A DNA stretch of 64,000 nt, from the NCBI RefSeq assembly GCF_011290365.1, contig NZ_CP049786.1:4774001-4838000 (forward strand). The letters are read 5' to 3'. Below, one piece after another: positions 55,664-64,000 of this stretch. A model generated the notes under the pieces. The model searched no databases and was not told the origin of the DNA. It was given only the letters and a program-made list of their open reading frames with translations. The stretch comes from Leclercia sp. 29361. GTDB taxonomy: Bacteria > Pseudomonadota > Gammaproteobacteria > Enterobacterales > Enterobacteriaceae. Numbering within the stretch: position 1 is the stretch's first letter; each line of letters starts with the position of its first letter. The position numbers and the translations under genes are program-made.

Positions 55664-57133
55664 ATGACTTTTCGCCATTGTGTGGCTGTCGATTTAGGCG
55701 CATCCAGCGGCCGCGTAATGCTGGCGAGCTACCACCGCGAGCAGCGCACCCTCTCCCTGCGCGAAATCCACCGTTTCGTGAACTGCCTGCAAAAGCAGGA
55801 CGGGTTTGACTGCTGGGATATCGACACCCTGGAAGCGGAGATCCGCACCGGGCTGAATAAGGTGTGCGAAGAAGGCATTCACATCGACAGCATCGGGATT
55901 GACACCTGGGGCGTGGATTACGTGCTGCTGGACAGCAACGGCGAGCGCGTGGGCCTCCCGGTCTCCTATCGCGATAGCCGCACCGACGGGGTGATGGCGC
56001 ATGCGTTAGCACAGCTCGGGAAAGCGGAGATCTATGGCCGGAGCGGCATCCAGTTCCTGCCGTTTAATACTCTGTATCAGCTGCGCGCCCTGGTGGAACA
56101 GCAGCCGGAACTGGTGGCGCACGTTGCGCATGCCCTGCTGATCCCGGACTACTTCAGCTACCGTCTCACCGGCCAGATGAACTGGGAATATACCAACGCC
56201 ACCACCACCCAGCTGGTGAACATCAATTCTGACTCCTGGGACGAGAACCTGCTCAACTGGACCGGCGCGCCGCGCGACTGGTTTGGCACCCCAACCCATC
56301 CGGGCAACGTGATTGGCCACTGGATCTGCCCGCAGGGCAACCATATTTCCGTGGTGGCCGTCGCCAGCCACGACACCGCAAGCGCGGTGATCGCCGCCCC
56401 GCTGGCCTCGAAGGATGCGGCGTATCTCTCCTCCGGCACCTGGTCGCTGATGGGCTTTGAGAGCAAAACCCCTTACACCAGCGATAACGCGCTGGCAGCG
56501 AATATCACTAACGAAGGCGGGGCCGAGGGCCGCTACCGGGTGCTGAAAAACATCATGGGCCTGTGGCTGCTGCAGCGGGTGCTGAAAGAGCAGAACATCT
56601 CTAACCTGCCGGAGCTTATCGCAGAAACCGAAAAGCTGACGGCCTGTACTTTCCTGATCAACCCGAATGACGACCGCTTTATCAATCCGGCCAATATGAG
56701 CGCCGAGATCCAGGCCGCCTGCCGCGACAGCGCCCAGCCGGTGCCGGAGAATGCCGCCGAGCTGGCGCGCTGCATCTTTGACAGCCTCGCCCTGCTGTAT
56801 GCCGAGGTGCTGCACGAGCTGGCGACCCTGCGCGGTAAGCCCTTCAGCCAGCTGCACATTGTCGGCGGCGGGTGCCAGAACCAGCTGCTGAACCAACTCT
56901 GCGCCAACGCCTGCGGTATCACGGTGTTAGCCGGGCCGGTTGAGGCATCGACACTCGGCAATATCGGCATTCAGCTGATGACCCTCGACGAGCTGACCAA
57001 CGTGGATCAATTCCGTCAGGTGGTGACCGGCAACTACGGCCTGACCACCTTTACCCCTCATCCCGATCATGAAATTGCCCGCTACCGCACGCAGTTTCAG
57101 CAACAACGACCGACAAAGGAGCTTTGCGCATGA
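55664..57133 (+). CDS. rhaB: Rhamnulokinase RhaB
   Basis: RhaB phosphorylates L-rhamnulose to rhamnulose 1-phosphate. It belongs to the FGGY kinase family. The 489-residue product equals E. coli RhaB. Motifs are [11 protein letters not shown] near the N-terminus, [15 protein letters not shown], and the C-terminal ATP-site [16 protein letters not shown] start at the ATG giving [10 protein letters not shown], after a CAGGAAGGA ribosome site. It overlaps rhaA by 4 nt (ATGA), so translation is coupled. Confidence 0.98.
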   Translation: MTFRHCVAVDLGASSGRVMLASYHREQRTLSLREIHRFVNCLQKQDGFDCWDIDTLEAEIRTGLNKVCEEGIHIDSIGIDTWGVDYVLLDSNGERVGLPVSYRDSRTDGVMAHALAQLGKAEIYGRSGIQFLPFNTLYQLRALVEQQPELVAHVAHALLIPDYFSYRLTGQMNWEYTNATTTQLVNINSDSWDENLLNWTGAPRDWFGTPTHPGNVIGHWICPQGNHISVVAVASHDTASAVIAAPLASKDAAYLSSGTWSLMGFESKTPYTSDNALAANITNEGGAEGRYRVLKNIMGLWLLQRVLKEQNISNLPELIAETEKLTACTFLINPNDDRFINPANMSAEIQAACRDSAQPVPENAAELARCIFDSLALLYAEVLHELATLRGKPFSQLHIVGGGCQNQLLNQLCANACGITVLAGPVEASTLGNIGIQLMTLDELTNVDQFRQVVTGNYGLTTFTPHPDHEIARYRTQFQQQRPTKELCA

Positions 57134-58389
57134 CCACTCAACTTGAACAAGCCTGGGAACTGGCTAAACAGCGTTTCGCCGCCGTGGGCGTAGATGTCGA
57201 GGAGGCTCTGCGTCAGCTCGACCGTCTGCCCGTCTCTATGCACTGCTGGCAGGGCGATGACGTCGCTGGTTTTGAGAACCCGGGCGGCGCGCTGACCGGC
57301 GGGATCCAGGCCACCGGTAACTATCCGGGCAAGGCGCGTAACGCCGCCGAACTGCGGGCGGATCTGGAGCTGGCCCTGAGCCTGATCCCGGGGCCAAAGC
57401 GCCTGAACCTGCACGCCATCTATCTGGAATCCGACGAGCCGGTGGAGCGCAACGCCATCAAGCCGGAACATTTTAAGAACTGGGTCGAATGGGCAAAAAC
57501 CAACAAGCTGGGGCTGGATTTCAACCCCTCCTGCTTCTCGCATCCGCTGAGCGCCGACGGCTTTACCCTCGCCCACGCCGACGACGAAATTCGTCAGTTC
57601 TGGATCGACCACGTCAAAGCCAGCCGTCGCGTGTCGGCGTACTTTGGCGAACAGCTGGGCACCCCGTCGGTGATGAACATCTGGATCCCGGACGGGATGA
57701 AAGACATCACCGTTGACCGCCTCGCCCCGCGTCAGCGTCTGCTGGCGGCGCTGGATGAGGTGATCAGCGAGAAGCTGAACCCGGCGCACCACATCGACGC
57801 CGTGGAGAGCAAGCTGTTCGGCATTGGCGCCGAAAGCTACACCGTCGGCTCCAGTGAGTTCTACATGGGTTACGCCACCAGCCGTCAGACCGCCCTGTGC
57901 CTGGACGCGGGCCACTTCCATCCGACCGAAGTGATCTCCGACAAAATCTCCGCCGCGATGCTGTATGTGCCGCACCTGCTGCTGCATGTCAGCCGCCCGG
58001 TACGCTGGGACAGCGACCACGTGGTGTTGCTGGATGACGAAACCCAGGCCATCGCCAGCGAAATCATTCGCCATGATCTGTTTGACCGGGTGCATATCGG
58101 CCTCGACTTCTTCGACGCCTCCATCAACCGCATCGCGGCCTGGGTTATCGGCACCCGCAACATGAAAAAAGCCCTGCTGCGCGCCCTGCTGGAGCCTACC
58201 GCCGAACTGCGCGCGTTGGAAGCCGCAGGGGATTACACCGCGCGTCTGGCGCTGCTCGAAGAGCAAAAATCCCTGCCGTGGCAGGCGGTATGGGAGATGT
58301 ACTGCCAGCGCAACGACGCCCCGGCGGGCAGCCAGTGGCTGGATACCGTGCGGGCGTATGAGCAGGACGTATTAGTTAATCGCAAGTAA
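57130..58389 (+). CDS. rhaA: L-rhamnose isomerase RhaA
   Basis: RhaA converts L-rhamnose to L-rhamnulose with Mn2+, as a cytoplasmic tetramer. The 419-residue product equals E. coli RhaA. Substrate and metal residues are visible in [19 protein letters not shown], and [13 protein letters not shown], and the LDFFDAS helix is intact. I start at the ATG overlapping the rhaB stop; the TTG two codons upstream is not preferred. A BIME separates it from rhaD. A long antisense frame here is an artefact. Confidence 0.98.
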   Translation: MTTQLEQAWELAKQRFAAVGVDVEEALRQLDRLPVSMHCWQGDDVAGFENPGGALTGGIQATGNYPGKARNAAELRADLELALSLIPGPKRLNLHAIYLESDEPVERNAIKPEHFKNWVEWAKTNKLGLDFNPSCFSHPLSADGFTLAHADDEIRQFWIDHVKASRRVSAYFGEQLGTPSVMNIWIPDGMKDITVDRLAPRQRLLAALDEVISEKLNPAHHIDAVESKLFGIGAESYTVGSSEFYMGYATSRQTALCLDAGHFHPTEVISDKISAAMLYVPHLLLHVSRPVRWDSDHVVLLDDETQAIASEIIRHDLFDRVHIGLDFFDASINRIAAWVIGTRNMKKALLRALLEPTAELRALEAAGDYTARLALLEEQKSLPWQAVWEMYCQRNDAPAGSQWLDTVRAYEQDVLVNRK

Positions 58390-58395
58390 AGACAT

Positions 58396-58466
58396 TGCCC
58401 GGCGGCGCTTCGCTTGCCGGGCCTACGGGTAAAAGTAGGCCGGGTCAGCGCAGCGCCACCCGGCAT
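58396..58466. repeat. BIME: inverted REP pair between rhaA and rhaD
   Basis: GCCCGGCGGCGCTTCGC...GGGCCTAC faces GTAGGCCGGGTCAGCG...GCCACCCGGC within the operon. Confidence 0.9.
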
Positions 58467-58484
58467 TTTCAAAGGAAACACAGA

Positions 58485-59315
58485 ATGCAGACCATCACTC
58501 AATCCTGGTTCGTCCAGGGCATGATCAAAGCCACCTCCGACGCCTGGCTGAAAGGCTGGGACGAGCGCAACGGCGGCAACCTGACGCTGCGCCTGGACGA
58601 CGCGGATATTGAACCCTTTGCCGCCGACTTCCATCAGAAGCCGCGTTATATCGCCCTGAGCCAGCCGATGCCGCTGCTCGCCAACACGCCGTTTATCGTC
58701 ACCGGTTCTGGCAAGTTCTTCCGCAACGTGCAGCTCGATCCCACCGCCAGTTTAGGGGTGGTAAAAGTGGACAGCGACGGCGCGGGCTACCACATTCTTT
58801 GGGGGCTGACTGACGACGCGGTGCCAACCTCTGAGCTGCCGGCCCACTTCCTCTCCCACTGCGAGCGTATCAAGGCCACCAGTGGGAAAGATCGCGTGAT
58901 CATGCACTGCCATGCCACCAACCTGATCGCCCTGACCTTCGTGCTGGAGAACAACACGGACGTTATCACCCGTCAGCTGTGGGAAGGCAGCACCGAGTGT
59001 CTGGTGGTGTTCCCGGATGGTGTAGGCATTCTGCCGTGGATGGTGCCGGGCACCGATGAGATCGGCGAAGCCACCGCCATTGAGATGCAAAAACATTCGC
59101 TGGTGCTGTGGCCGTTCCACGGCGTGTTCGGCAGCGGCCCGACGCTGGATGAGACCTTTGGTCTGATCGACACCGCCGAGAAGTCTGCTGAAGTGCTGGT
59201 AAAGGTTTATTCGATGGGTGGCATGAAGCAGACCATCACCCGGGAAGAGCTGATTGCGCTGGGCAAACGCTTTGGCGTCACCCCTATGCAGTCGGCGTTA
59301 GATCTGTACAAATAA
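58485..59315 (+). CDS. rhaD: Rhamnulose-1-phosphate aldolase RhaD
   Basis: RhaD cleaves rhamnulose 1-phosphate into dihydroxyacetone phosphate and L-lactaldehyde. It is a class II zinc aldolase. The 276-residue product (274 in E. coli) has the zinc ligands H141 and H143 in HCHATNL, H212 in PFHGVFG, and the catalytic E117. I start at the ATG giving [10 protein letters not shown] after AAAGGAAA; the longer frame runs through the BIME. Dihydroxyacetone phosphate can enter glycolysis through TpiA, also encoded in this window. Confidence 0.98.
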   Translation: MQTITQSWFVQGMIKATSDAWLKGWDERNGGNLTLRLDDADIEPFAADFHQKPRYIALSQPMPLLANTPFIVTGSGKFFRNVQLDPTASLGVVKVDSDGAGYHILWGLTDDAVPTSELPAHFLSHCERIKATSGKDRVIMHCHATNLIALTFVLENNTDVITRQLWEGSTECLVVFPDGVGILPWMVPGTDEIGEATAIEMQKHSLVLWPFHGVFGSGPTLDETFGLIDTAEKSAEVLVKVYSMGGMKQTITREELIALGKRFGVTPMQSALDLYK

Positions 59316-59324
59316 GAACATCGC

Positions 59325-59347
59325 GCCCCGCTCACCGAGACGGGGCG
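59325..59347 (+). other. Hairpin between rhaD and the ABC importer genes
   Basis: CGCCCCG and CGGGGCG form a 7-bp stem 9 nt after the rhaD stop, without a T run. It could stabilise the rhaBAD mRNA 3' end or attenuate read-through. The 84-bp gap shows no clear separate promoter. Confidence 0.5.
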
Positions 59348-59399
59348 AACTACACCTGCAAACCCTACAAAAATCACCTCATTAAGTGGAGTAAAAGCA

Positions 59400-60386
59400 A
59401 TGAAAATAAAGACAAGCTTGATCCTCACCGTTGCCGCCCTGGCGTTGTCCGGTTCTGCTTTAGCGGAAGTAAAAATCGCCCTGGTGGCGAAATCCTTAGG
59501 TAATGGCTTCTTCGAAGCGGCAAACGTGGGTGCCCAGGAGGCAGCCAAAGAGTTAGGTGATGTCAAAGTGATCTATACCGGGCCGACCACCACCACGGCC
59601 GAAGCGCAGATCGAAGTGCTGAACGGGTTGATCGCTCAGGGAGTGGATGCGATCGCCATCTCCGCCAACGATCCTGATGCCGTGGTGCCGGTGCTGAAAA
59701 AAGCGATGCAGCGCGGGATCAAAGTGGTGTCATGGGACTCCGGTGTGGCGAAAGCCGGACGCCAGATCCACCTCAACCCTTCCAATAACGCGCTGATTGG
59801 CGAGACCAACGTCAAGCTGGCGGCCGAAGCGCTGAAAGCGCTGAACGTGGAGAAAGGCGATGTGGCGGTGCTGAGCGCCACCCCAACCTCCACCAACCAG
59901 AACACCTGGATTGCCGAGATGAAAAAGGTGCTGCCGCAGTACCCGTCCGTCAACCTGGTGACCGTGGCCTATGGCGACGATCTGTCGGATAAGAGCTACC
60001 GCGAAGCGGTCGGCCTGCTGAAAACCTACCCGGATCTGAAGGTGATCGTCTCTCCGTCGTCGGTCGGCATCGTGGCCGCAGCGCAGGCGGTGAAAGATCA
60101 GGGCAAGATCGGCAAAGTCTATGTGACCGGCCTGGGCCTGCCGTCTGAGATGGCCGGCGCGGTGAAATCCGGTGCCAGCAAAAGTTTCGCCATCTGGAAC
60201 CCGATCGACCTCGGGTATGCCGCGACCTACTTAGCGGATGACCTGGTAAAAGGCACGGCGACCAAAGACGAAGCCAGCATGGGCAAACTGGGCAAAGTGA
60301 AGCTGGATGCCGACGGCAGCGGCGCGATGGCTGAGCCGTTTGTTTACGATGCCAGCAATATTGATAAGTTCTCGAAAATTTTCTAA
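59400..60386 (+). CDS. Periplasmic rhamnose-binding protein of an ABC importer
   Basis: The 328-residue product starts with a signal peptide (MKIKTSLILTVAALALSGSALA). It has the fold of sugar-binding proteins of the CUT2 (ribose/rhamnose) type, with GANVGAQEAAKELG-like helix, the hinge motif ISANDPDAVVPVLKKAM and VSWDSGVAKAGRQ. It closely resembles the binding component of the rhamnose ABC importer known from rhizobia (RhaS) and other Enterobacteriaceae. Its position directly after rhaD, in the same direction, supports rhamnose as substrate. A ribosome site GTGGAG precedes the start. Two palindromic repeats follow, which may raise its mRNA level relative to the membrane components. Confidence 0.88.
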   Translation: MKIKTSLILTVAALALSGSALAEVKIALVAKSLGNGFFEAANVGAQEAAKELGDVKVIYTGPTTTTAEAQIEVLNGLIAQGVDAIAISANDPDAVVPVLKKAMQRGIKVVSWDSGVAKAGRQIHLNPSNNALIGETNVKLAAEALKALNVEKGDVAVLSATPTSTNQNTWIAEMKKVLPQYPSVNLVTVAYGDDLSDKSYREAVGLLKTYPDLKVIVSPSSVGIVAAAQAVKDQGKIGKVYVTGLGLPSEMAGAVKSGASKSFAIWNPIDLGYAATYLADDLVKGTATKDEASMGKLGKVKLDADGSGAMAEPFVYDASNIDKFSKIF

Positions 60387-60393
60387 CAACTTC

Positions 60394-60430
60394 ACCCCTC
60401 ACCCTAACCCTCTCCCCAAAGGGGAGAGGG
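60394..60430. repeat. CCCTCTCCCC palindrome, first copy after binding protein
   Basis: CCCCTCACCCTAACCCTCTCCCC, then AAA, then GGGGAGAGGG, starting 8 nt after the stop codon. Confidence 0.85.
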
Positions 60431-60440
60431 AACCGATCGA

Positions 60441-60480
60441 GCCCCTCGCCCCTATGGGGAGAGGGGTTGGGGTGAGGGGG
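60441..60480. repeat. CCCTCTCCCC palindrome, second copy, inverted
   Basis: CCCCTCGCCCC, TAT, GGGGAGAGGGG, then TTGGGGTGAGGGGG. It is the inverted partner of the first copy, 10 nt away; together they resemble a BIME built from a different unit. Confidence 0.85.
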
Positions 60481-60498
60481 AATTTCTGGAGAACTATC

Positions 60499-62001
60499 AT
60501 GACCCCATTGCTTCAGCTTAAAGGCATCACCAAGGTTTTCCCCGGTGTGCGCGCCCTTGAGAACGTGCAGCTCGAACTCTGGCCCGGCAAAGTCACCGCC
60601 CTGATCGGTGAAAACGGCGCGGGCAAATCAACGCTGGTCAAAGTGATGACCGGCATTTACCAGCCCGACGAGGGCGAGATCCTCTACAAAGCCATTCCCA
60701 TCAACCTGCCGACCCCGGATTCGGCGCACAAGGTGGGCATTACCGCCATCCACCAGGAGACCGTCCTGTTCGACGAGCTGTCGGTCACCGAAAATATTTT
60801 TGTCGGTCAGTACCTCTATAAAGGCCTTTTCAAAAAGCTCGACTGGCCGGAGATGCACCGCCGGGCGCAGGCGATCCTTACCCGTCTTGAGGTGCAGATT
60901 GACCCGCGCGCGACGCTGAAAACCCTGAGCATCGCCCAGCGCCATATGGTGGCGATTGCCCGGGCGCTGTCGTTTGACGCGCAGGTGGTGATCCTCGATG
61001 AACCCACCGCCGCCCTGTCGCAGCATGAAATTCTTGAGTTCTATCAAATCGTTGAACGCCTGAAGCTGGAGGGGAAAGCGATCCTGTTTATCTCACACAA
61101 GTTCGACGAGATTTTTGAGCTGGCGGATCACTACACCATCCTGCGCGATGGCGTGTTTGTCGGTGCCGGGGCCATCAACGACATCACCGAAGAGCGGATG
61201 GTGGCGATGATGGTGGGCCGCGCCATTACTCAGACCTTCCCGAAAGTAGAGTGCGAAAAAGGCGACACCGTACTGGAGGTGAAAAATCTCTGCCACCCCA
61301 CCGAGTTCGCTAACATCTCCTTCACCCTGCGCAAAGGCGAGATCCTCGGCTTTTACGGGCTGGTGGGGGCCGGGCGCACCGAGCTGATGCAGGCGCTCTC
61401 CGGCGTCTCGCGTCCCTCCTCCGGCAGCATCGTGCTGAACGGTAAAGAACAGCATTTCCGCCAGCCGGCGGACGCCATCCGGGCCGGGATTGTCTGCGTG
61501 CCGGAAGAGCGCCAGAAGCAGGGGGCGATTATCGAGCTGTCGATTGCGCAGAACATTAGCCTGCCCCAGCTCAGCAAGCTCAACCCCAACGGGGTGCTGC
61601 ATGACGATCGCGAGTGGCAGCTGGCGGATGAATACGCCAGACGGCTGCAGGTGAAAGCCTTTAGCTGGAAACAGGCGGTGGAAACCCTCTCCGGCGGCAA
61701 CCAGCAGAAGGTGGTGATCGGCAAATGGCTGGCGACCCACCCGGACGTCATCATCCTCGATGAACCGACCAAAGGGATCGATATCGGCTCCAAAGCGGCG
61801 GTGCATCAGTTTATGTCCGAGCTGGTCAGTCAGGGCCTGGCGGTGATCATGGTCTCCTCCGAACTGCCGGAAGTGATGGGCATGGCCGACCGCATTATCG
61901 TGATGCATGAAGGGCTGATGGTGGCGGAATATCAGGCGGGGGGCGCGACGGCAGAAACCATCGTCAGCGCCGCCAGCGGTGCCAGACAGGAGGCCGCATA
62001 A
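60499..62001 (+). CDS. Rhamnose ABC importer ATP-binding protein
   Basis: The 500-residue product is a double ABC ATPase of the sugar CUT2 type. The first half has Walker A GENGAGKST, signature LSIAQRHMVAIARAL, and Walker B VVILDEPTAAL. The second half has a degenerate Walker A (GLVGAGRTE) and the signature TLSGGNQQKVVIGKWL, as usual in RbsA/XylG-like proteins. It energises import with the binding protein and two permeases. I start at the ATG after CTGGAGAAC; a longer in-frame extension crosses the palindromic repeats. The stop codon overlaps the next start (TAATG). Confidence 0.92.
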   Translation: MTPLLQLKGITKVFPGVRALENVQLELWPGKVTALIGENGAGKSTLVKVMTGIYQPDEGEILYKAIPINLPTPDSAHKVGITAIHQETVLFDELSVTENIFVGQYLYKGLFKKLDWPEMHRRAQAILTRLEVQIDPRATLKTLSIAQRHMVAIARALSFDAQVVILDEPTAALSQHEILEFYQIVERLKLEGKAILFISHKFDEIFELADHYTILRDGVFVGAGAINDITEERMVAMMVGRAITQTFPKVECEKGDTVLEVKNLCHPTEFANISFTLRKGEILGFYGLVGAGRTELMQALSGVSRPSSGSIVLNGKEQHFRQPADAIRAGIVCVPEERQKQGAIIELSIAQNISLPQLSKLNPNGVLHDDREWQLADEYARRLQVKAFSWKQAVETLSGGNQQKVVIGKWLATHPDVIILDEPTKGIDIGSKAAVHQFMSELVSQGLAVIMVSSELPEVMGMADRIIVMHEGLMVAEYQAGGATAETIVSAASGARQEAA

Positions 62002-63005
62002 TGGTGCAACAGCTGCTTAAACACCGCGAGGCGCTGCTGGCGGCGGTGATCGTCCTGATGATTATCGCCATCGGCACTCGCGTCCCGTCATTTATTGCCC
62101 CGGGCAACCTGGTGGAGATGTTTAACGACACTTCCATTCTGATCATTCTGGCCCTCGGGCAGATGATGGTGCTGCTCACCAGGGGCATCGACCTGTCGAT
62201 GGCGGCTAACCTGGCGCTGACCGGGATGATTGTCGCCCTGATTAACTTTAACTATCCCGAGGTACCGGTCTGGGCGCTGCTGATCCTCGCCACCGTGCTG
62301 GGCCTGGTAATGGGCGTCATCAACGGCCTGCTGGTGTGGAAGATGGGCATTCCGGCGATTGTGGTGACGCTCGGCACCATGAGCATCTACCGCGGGATTA
62401 TCTTCCTGCTCTCCGGCGGCGGCTGGGTCAACTCCAATCAGATGGGGGCCGATTTCCTCGGCCTGCCGCGTGCGTCGGTGTTGGGCCTGCCGGTACTGAG
62501 CTGGTGCGCCATTGCCGCCCTGCTGCTGGTGGGCTATTTCCTGCGCTACAGCCGCACCGGACGCGCGCTCTACACTGCGGGCGGCAACGCGACGGCGGCG
62601 TACTACACCGGGATCAACGCCGGGAAGATGCAGTTCGTCAGCTTCTGCCTCTCCGGGGCGCTGGCCGGGTTCTGCGGCTATCTGTGGATCTCGCGCTTTG
62701 CGGTGGCTTATGTCGACGTGGCGAACGGCTTTGAGCTCCAGGTGGTGGCGGCCTGCGTCATCGGCGGCATCAGCACCATGGGCGGTACCGGCCGGGTGCT
62801 CGGTTGCCTGTGCGGGGCGCTGTTCCTCGGGGTGATCAACAATGCCCTGCCGGTGATTGGCGTATCGCCGTTCTGGCAGATGGCGATCTCCGGAACGGTG
62901 ATCGTGATTGCGGTGCTGCTCAATGAGCGCGGCAACAAACGCAAAGGACGGCTGATCCTGCGCGATGCGGCGCTGGCTCGTCAGAAACAGGCGGTAAGAT
63001 CATGA
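62001..63005 (+). CDS. Rhamnose ABC importer permease (first)
   Basis: The 334-residue product is a CUT2-type permease with about eight to nine membrane helices. It has the family motif for ATPase coupling around VVTLGTMSIYRGIIFLLSGG and GRALYTAGGNATAAYYTGIN. It overlaps the ATPase stop by 1 nt and the second permease start by 4 nt, so all three are translationally coupled. Rhizobial and enterobacterial rhamnose importers have two such permeases, usually named RhaP and RhaQ. I cannot say which name applies. Confidence 0.9.
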   Translation: MVQQLLKHREALLAAVIVLMIIAIGTRVPSFIAPGNLVEMFNDTSILIILALGQMMVLLTRGIDLSMAANLALTGMIVALINFNYPEVPVWALLILATVLGLVMGVINGLLVWKMGIPAIVVTLGTMSIYRGIIFLLSGGGWVNSNQMGADFLGLPRASVLGLPVLSWCAIAALLLVGYFLRYSRTGRALYTAGGNATAAYYTGINAGKMQFVSFCLSGALAGFCGYLWISRFAVAYVDVANGFELQVVAACVIGGISTMGGTGRVLGCLCGALFLGVINNALPVIGVSPFWQMAISGTVIVIAVLLNERGNKRKGRLILRDAALARQKQAVRS

Positions 63006-64000
63006 GTAAAGTAATGACGTCTGAAGAGATTAAAAACACCCCCGCCCCGGCAGGCATTTTCCAGCGCCTGCTGTGCTGGGAAGGTTTTCTGCTGGCGGTC
63101 ACCCTGGCGGTCTTTGTGGGTAACGCCCTGGCCTCGCCGTACTTCCTTGATATCTGGAACCTGTCCGACGCCACGTTCAACTTCACCGAAAAGGCGATCA
63201 TCGTCCTGCCGATGGCGATGCTGATTATCGCCCGGGAAATTGACCTGTCGGTGGCCTCCACCATCGCCCTGAGTTCCACGGTGATGGGCTTTTGTGCGGC
63301 GGCCGGGCTGGATACGCCGCTGCTGGTCTGTGTGGGCTTAGGGGTGGGCCTGTTGTGCGGGCTGTTCAACGGTCTGCTGGTAACCCGCTTTAACCTGTCG
63401 TCGATTGTGATCACCATCGGCACCATGAGCCTCTATCGCGGGATCACCTACATTCTGCTGGGCGACCAGGCGCTGAATGCGTACCCGGAGAGCTTCGCGT
63501 GGTTTGGTCAGGGGTATGTCTGGGGCGCGCTGTCGTTTGAGTTCGCGCTGTTTATCGTGCTGGCGGTCGTGTTTGCCTTCGTGCTGCACAAGACCAACTT
63601 CGGGCGTCGCACCTATGCCATCGGCAATAACCCGACCGGGGCCTGGTATTCCGGCATCAACGTCAAGCGTCACAACCTGCTCCTCTTTGCCCTGGTGGGA
63701 CTGATGGCCGGACTGGCCTCGGTGCTGCTCACCTCGCGTCTGGGCAGTACCCGTCCGACCATTGCGATGGGCTGGGAGCTGGCGGTGGTGACCATGGCGG
63801 TACTCGGTGGGGTCAATATTCTCGGCGGTTCCGGCAGCATGGTAGGCGTGATTATCGCCGCCTTCCTGATGGGGCTGGTCACCTTCGGCCTGAGCCTGCT
63901 CAACGTGCCGGGCATCGTGATGTCGGTGATTATCGGCGCGATGCTGATTGTGGTGATCTCCCTGCCGATCGTCACCCGCCGGATTATGCAGCGAAGACGG
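63002..64000 (+). CDS. Rhamnose ABC importer permease (second), 3' end outside window
   Basis: A reading frame of 333 codons starts at the ATG overlapping the previous stop (ATGA) and is open to the last base. The product begins MSKVMTSEEIKNTPAPAG. It has a CUT2 permease sequence, with REIDLSVASTIALSS, TIGTMSLYRGITYILLG and GRRTYAIGNNPTGAWYSGIN. The last visible residues (IVTRRIMQRRR) are basic, so the stop is probably close. It pairs with the preceding permease as a heterodimer. In E. coli the mutarotase gene rhaM follows rhaD; it may lie just beyond this window. Confidence 0.9.
   Translation, partial: MSKVMTSEEIKNTPAPAGIFQRLLCWEGFLLAVTLAVFVGNALASPYFLDIWNLSDATFNFTEKAIIVLPMAMLIIAREIDLSVASTIALSSTVMGFCAAAGLDTPLLVCVGLGVGLLCGLFNGLLVTRFNLSSIVITIGTMSLYRGITYILLGDQALNAYPESFAWFGQGYVWGALSFEFALFIVLAVVFAFVLHKTNFGRRTYAIGNNPTGAWYSGINVKRHNLLLFALVGLMAGLASVLLTSRLGSTRPTIAMGWELAVVTMAVLGGVNILGGSGSMVGVIIAAFLMGLVTFGLSLLNVPGIVMSVIIGAMLIVVISLPIVTRRIMQRRR

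Noticed and set aside
57097-58266. 389-codon open frame antisense to rhaA
   Set aside because: RhaA is complete and conserved; no ribosome site or similarity on the antisense side.

Overview
This window is chromosomal DNA from a member of the Enterobacteriaceae. Nearly every protein matches its Escherichia coli K-12 counterpart in length and catalytic residues, and gene order follows the E. coli map from rrnB/murI to rhaBAD. It is not E. coli. The 16S variable regions, the tRNA in the rRNA spacer, several missing E. coli loci and an ABC-type rhamnose importer point to the Enterobacter/Leclercia/Lelliottia/Raoultella side of the family. I cannot name the genus from the sequence alone. All assignments rest on recognition of sequence and gene order, without database searches.

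Layout. 1-2090: 3' part of an rRNA operon on the minus strand (tRNA-Ile, 16S, leader, P2 and P1). 2092-6188: murI-btuB with a cobalamin riboswitch, divergent from trmA. 6234-9952: fabR-yijD, sthA, oxyR and the sRNA OxyS. 9957-14532: argHBC divergent from argE, with ARG boxes between them. 14780-20200: ppc, an AraC-type regulator, fsaB and gldA; this is a condensed form of the E. coli ppc-gldA interval. 20310-28178: katG, metF, metBL, metJ and rpmE. 28381-36772: priA, cytR, ftsN, hslVU, menA, rraA and zapB. 37175-41538: glpFKX and fpr. 41539-45735: yiiR, yiiQ, tpiA, an SLC13-type permease not present here in E. coli K-12, and cdh. 45841-53419: sbp, pfkA, fieF, cpxP with the 3' sRNA CpxQ, cpxRA, yiiM and sodA. 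53605-64000: the rhamnose locus, with regulators rhaR and rhaS, enzymes rhaBAD, and a four-gene ABC importer whose last permease runs off the window.

How the genes work together. Four regulators sit beside their targets: MetJ with metB, metL and metF; OxyR with oxyS and katG; CpxRA with cpxP; RhaS/RhaR with rhaBAD. CytR (also present) acts on genes elsewhere. Glycerol uptake and kinase (glpFK), the class II fructose bisphosphatase (glpX), tpiA, pfkA and ppc give a concentration of central carbon genes. The RhaT symporter found between sodA and rhaR in E. coli is absent, and uptake appears to be provided by the ABC importer downstream of rhaD.

Intergenic regions are rich in short repeats: REP/BIME elements, one ERIC element, and a second palindromic family with a CCCTCTCCCC/GGGGAGAGGG core, mostly just after stop codons. 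I found no CRISPR array, prophage, insertion sequence, toxin-antitoxin pair or defence island. Apart from the rhamnose importer, the SLC13 gene and the condensed ppc-gldA region, this is ordinary core genome.
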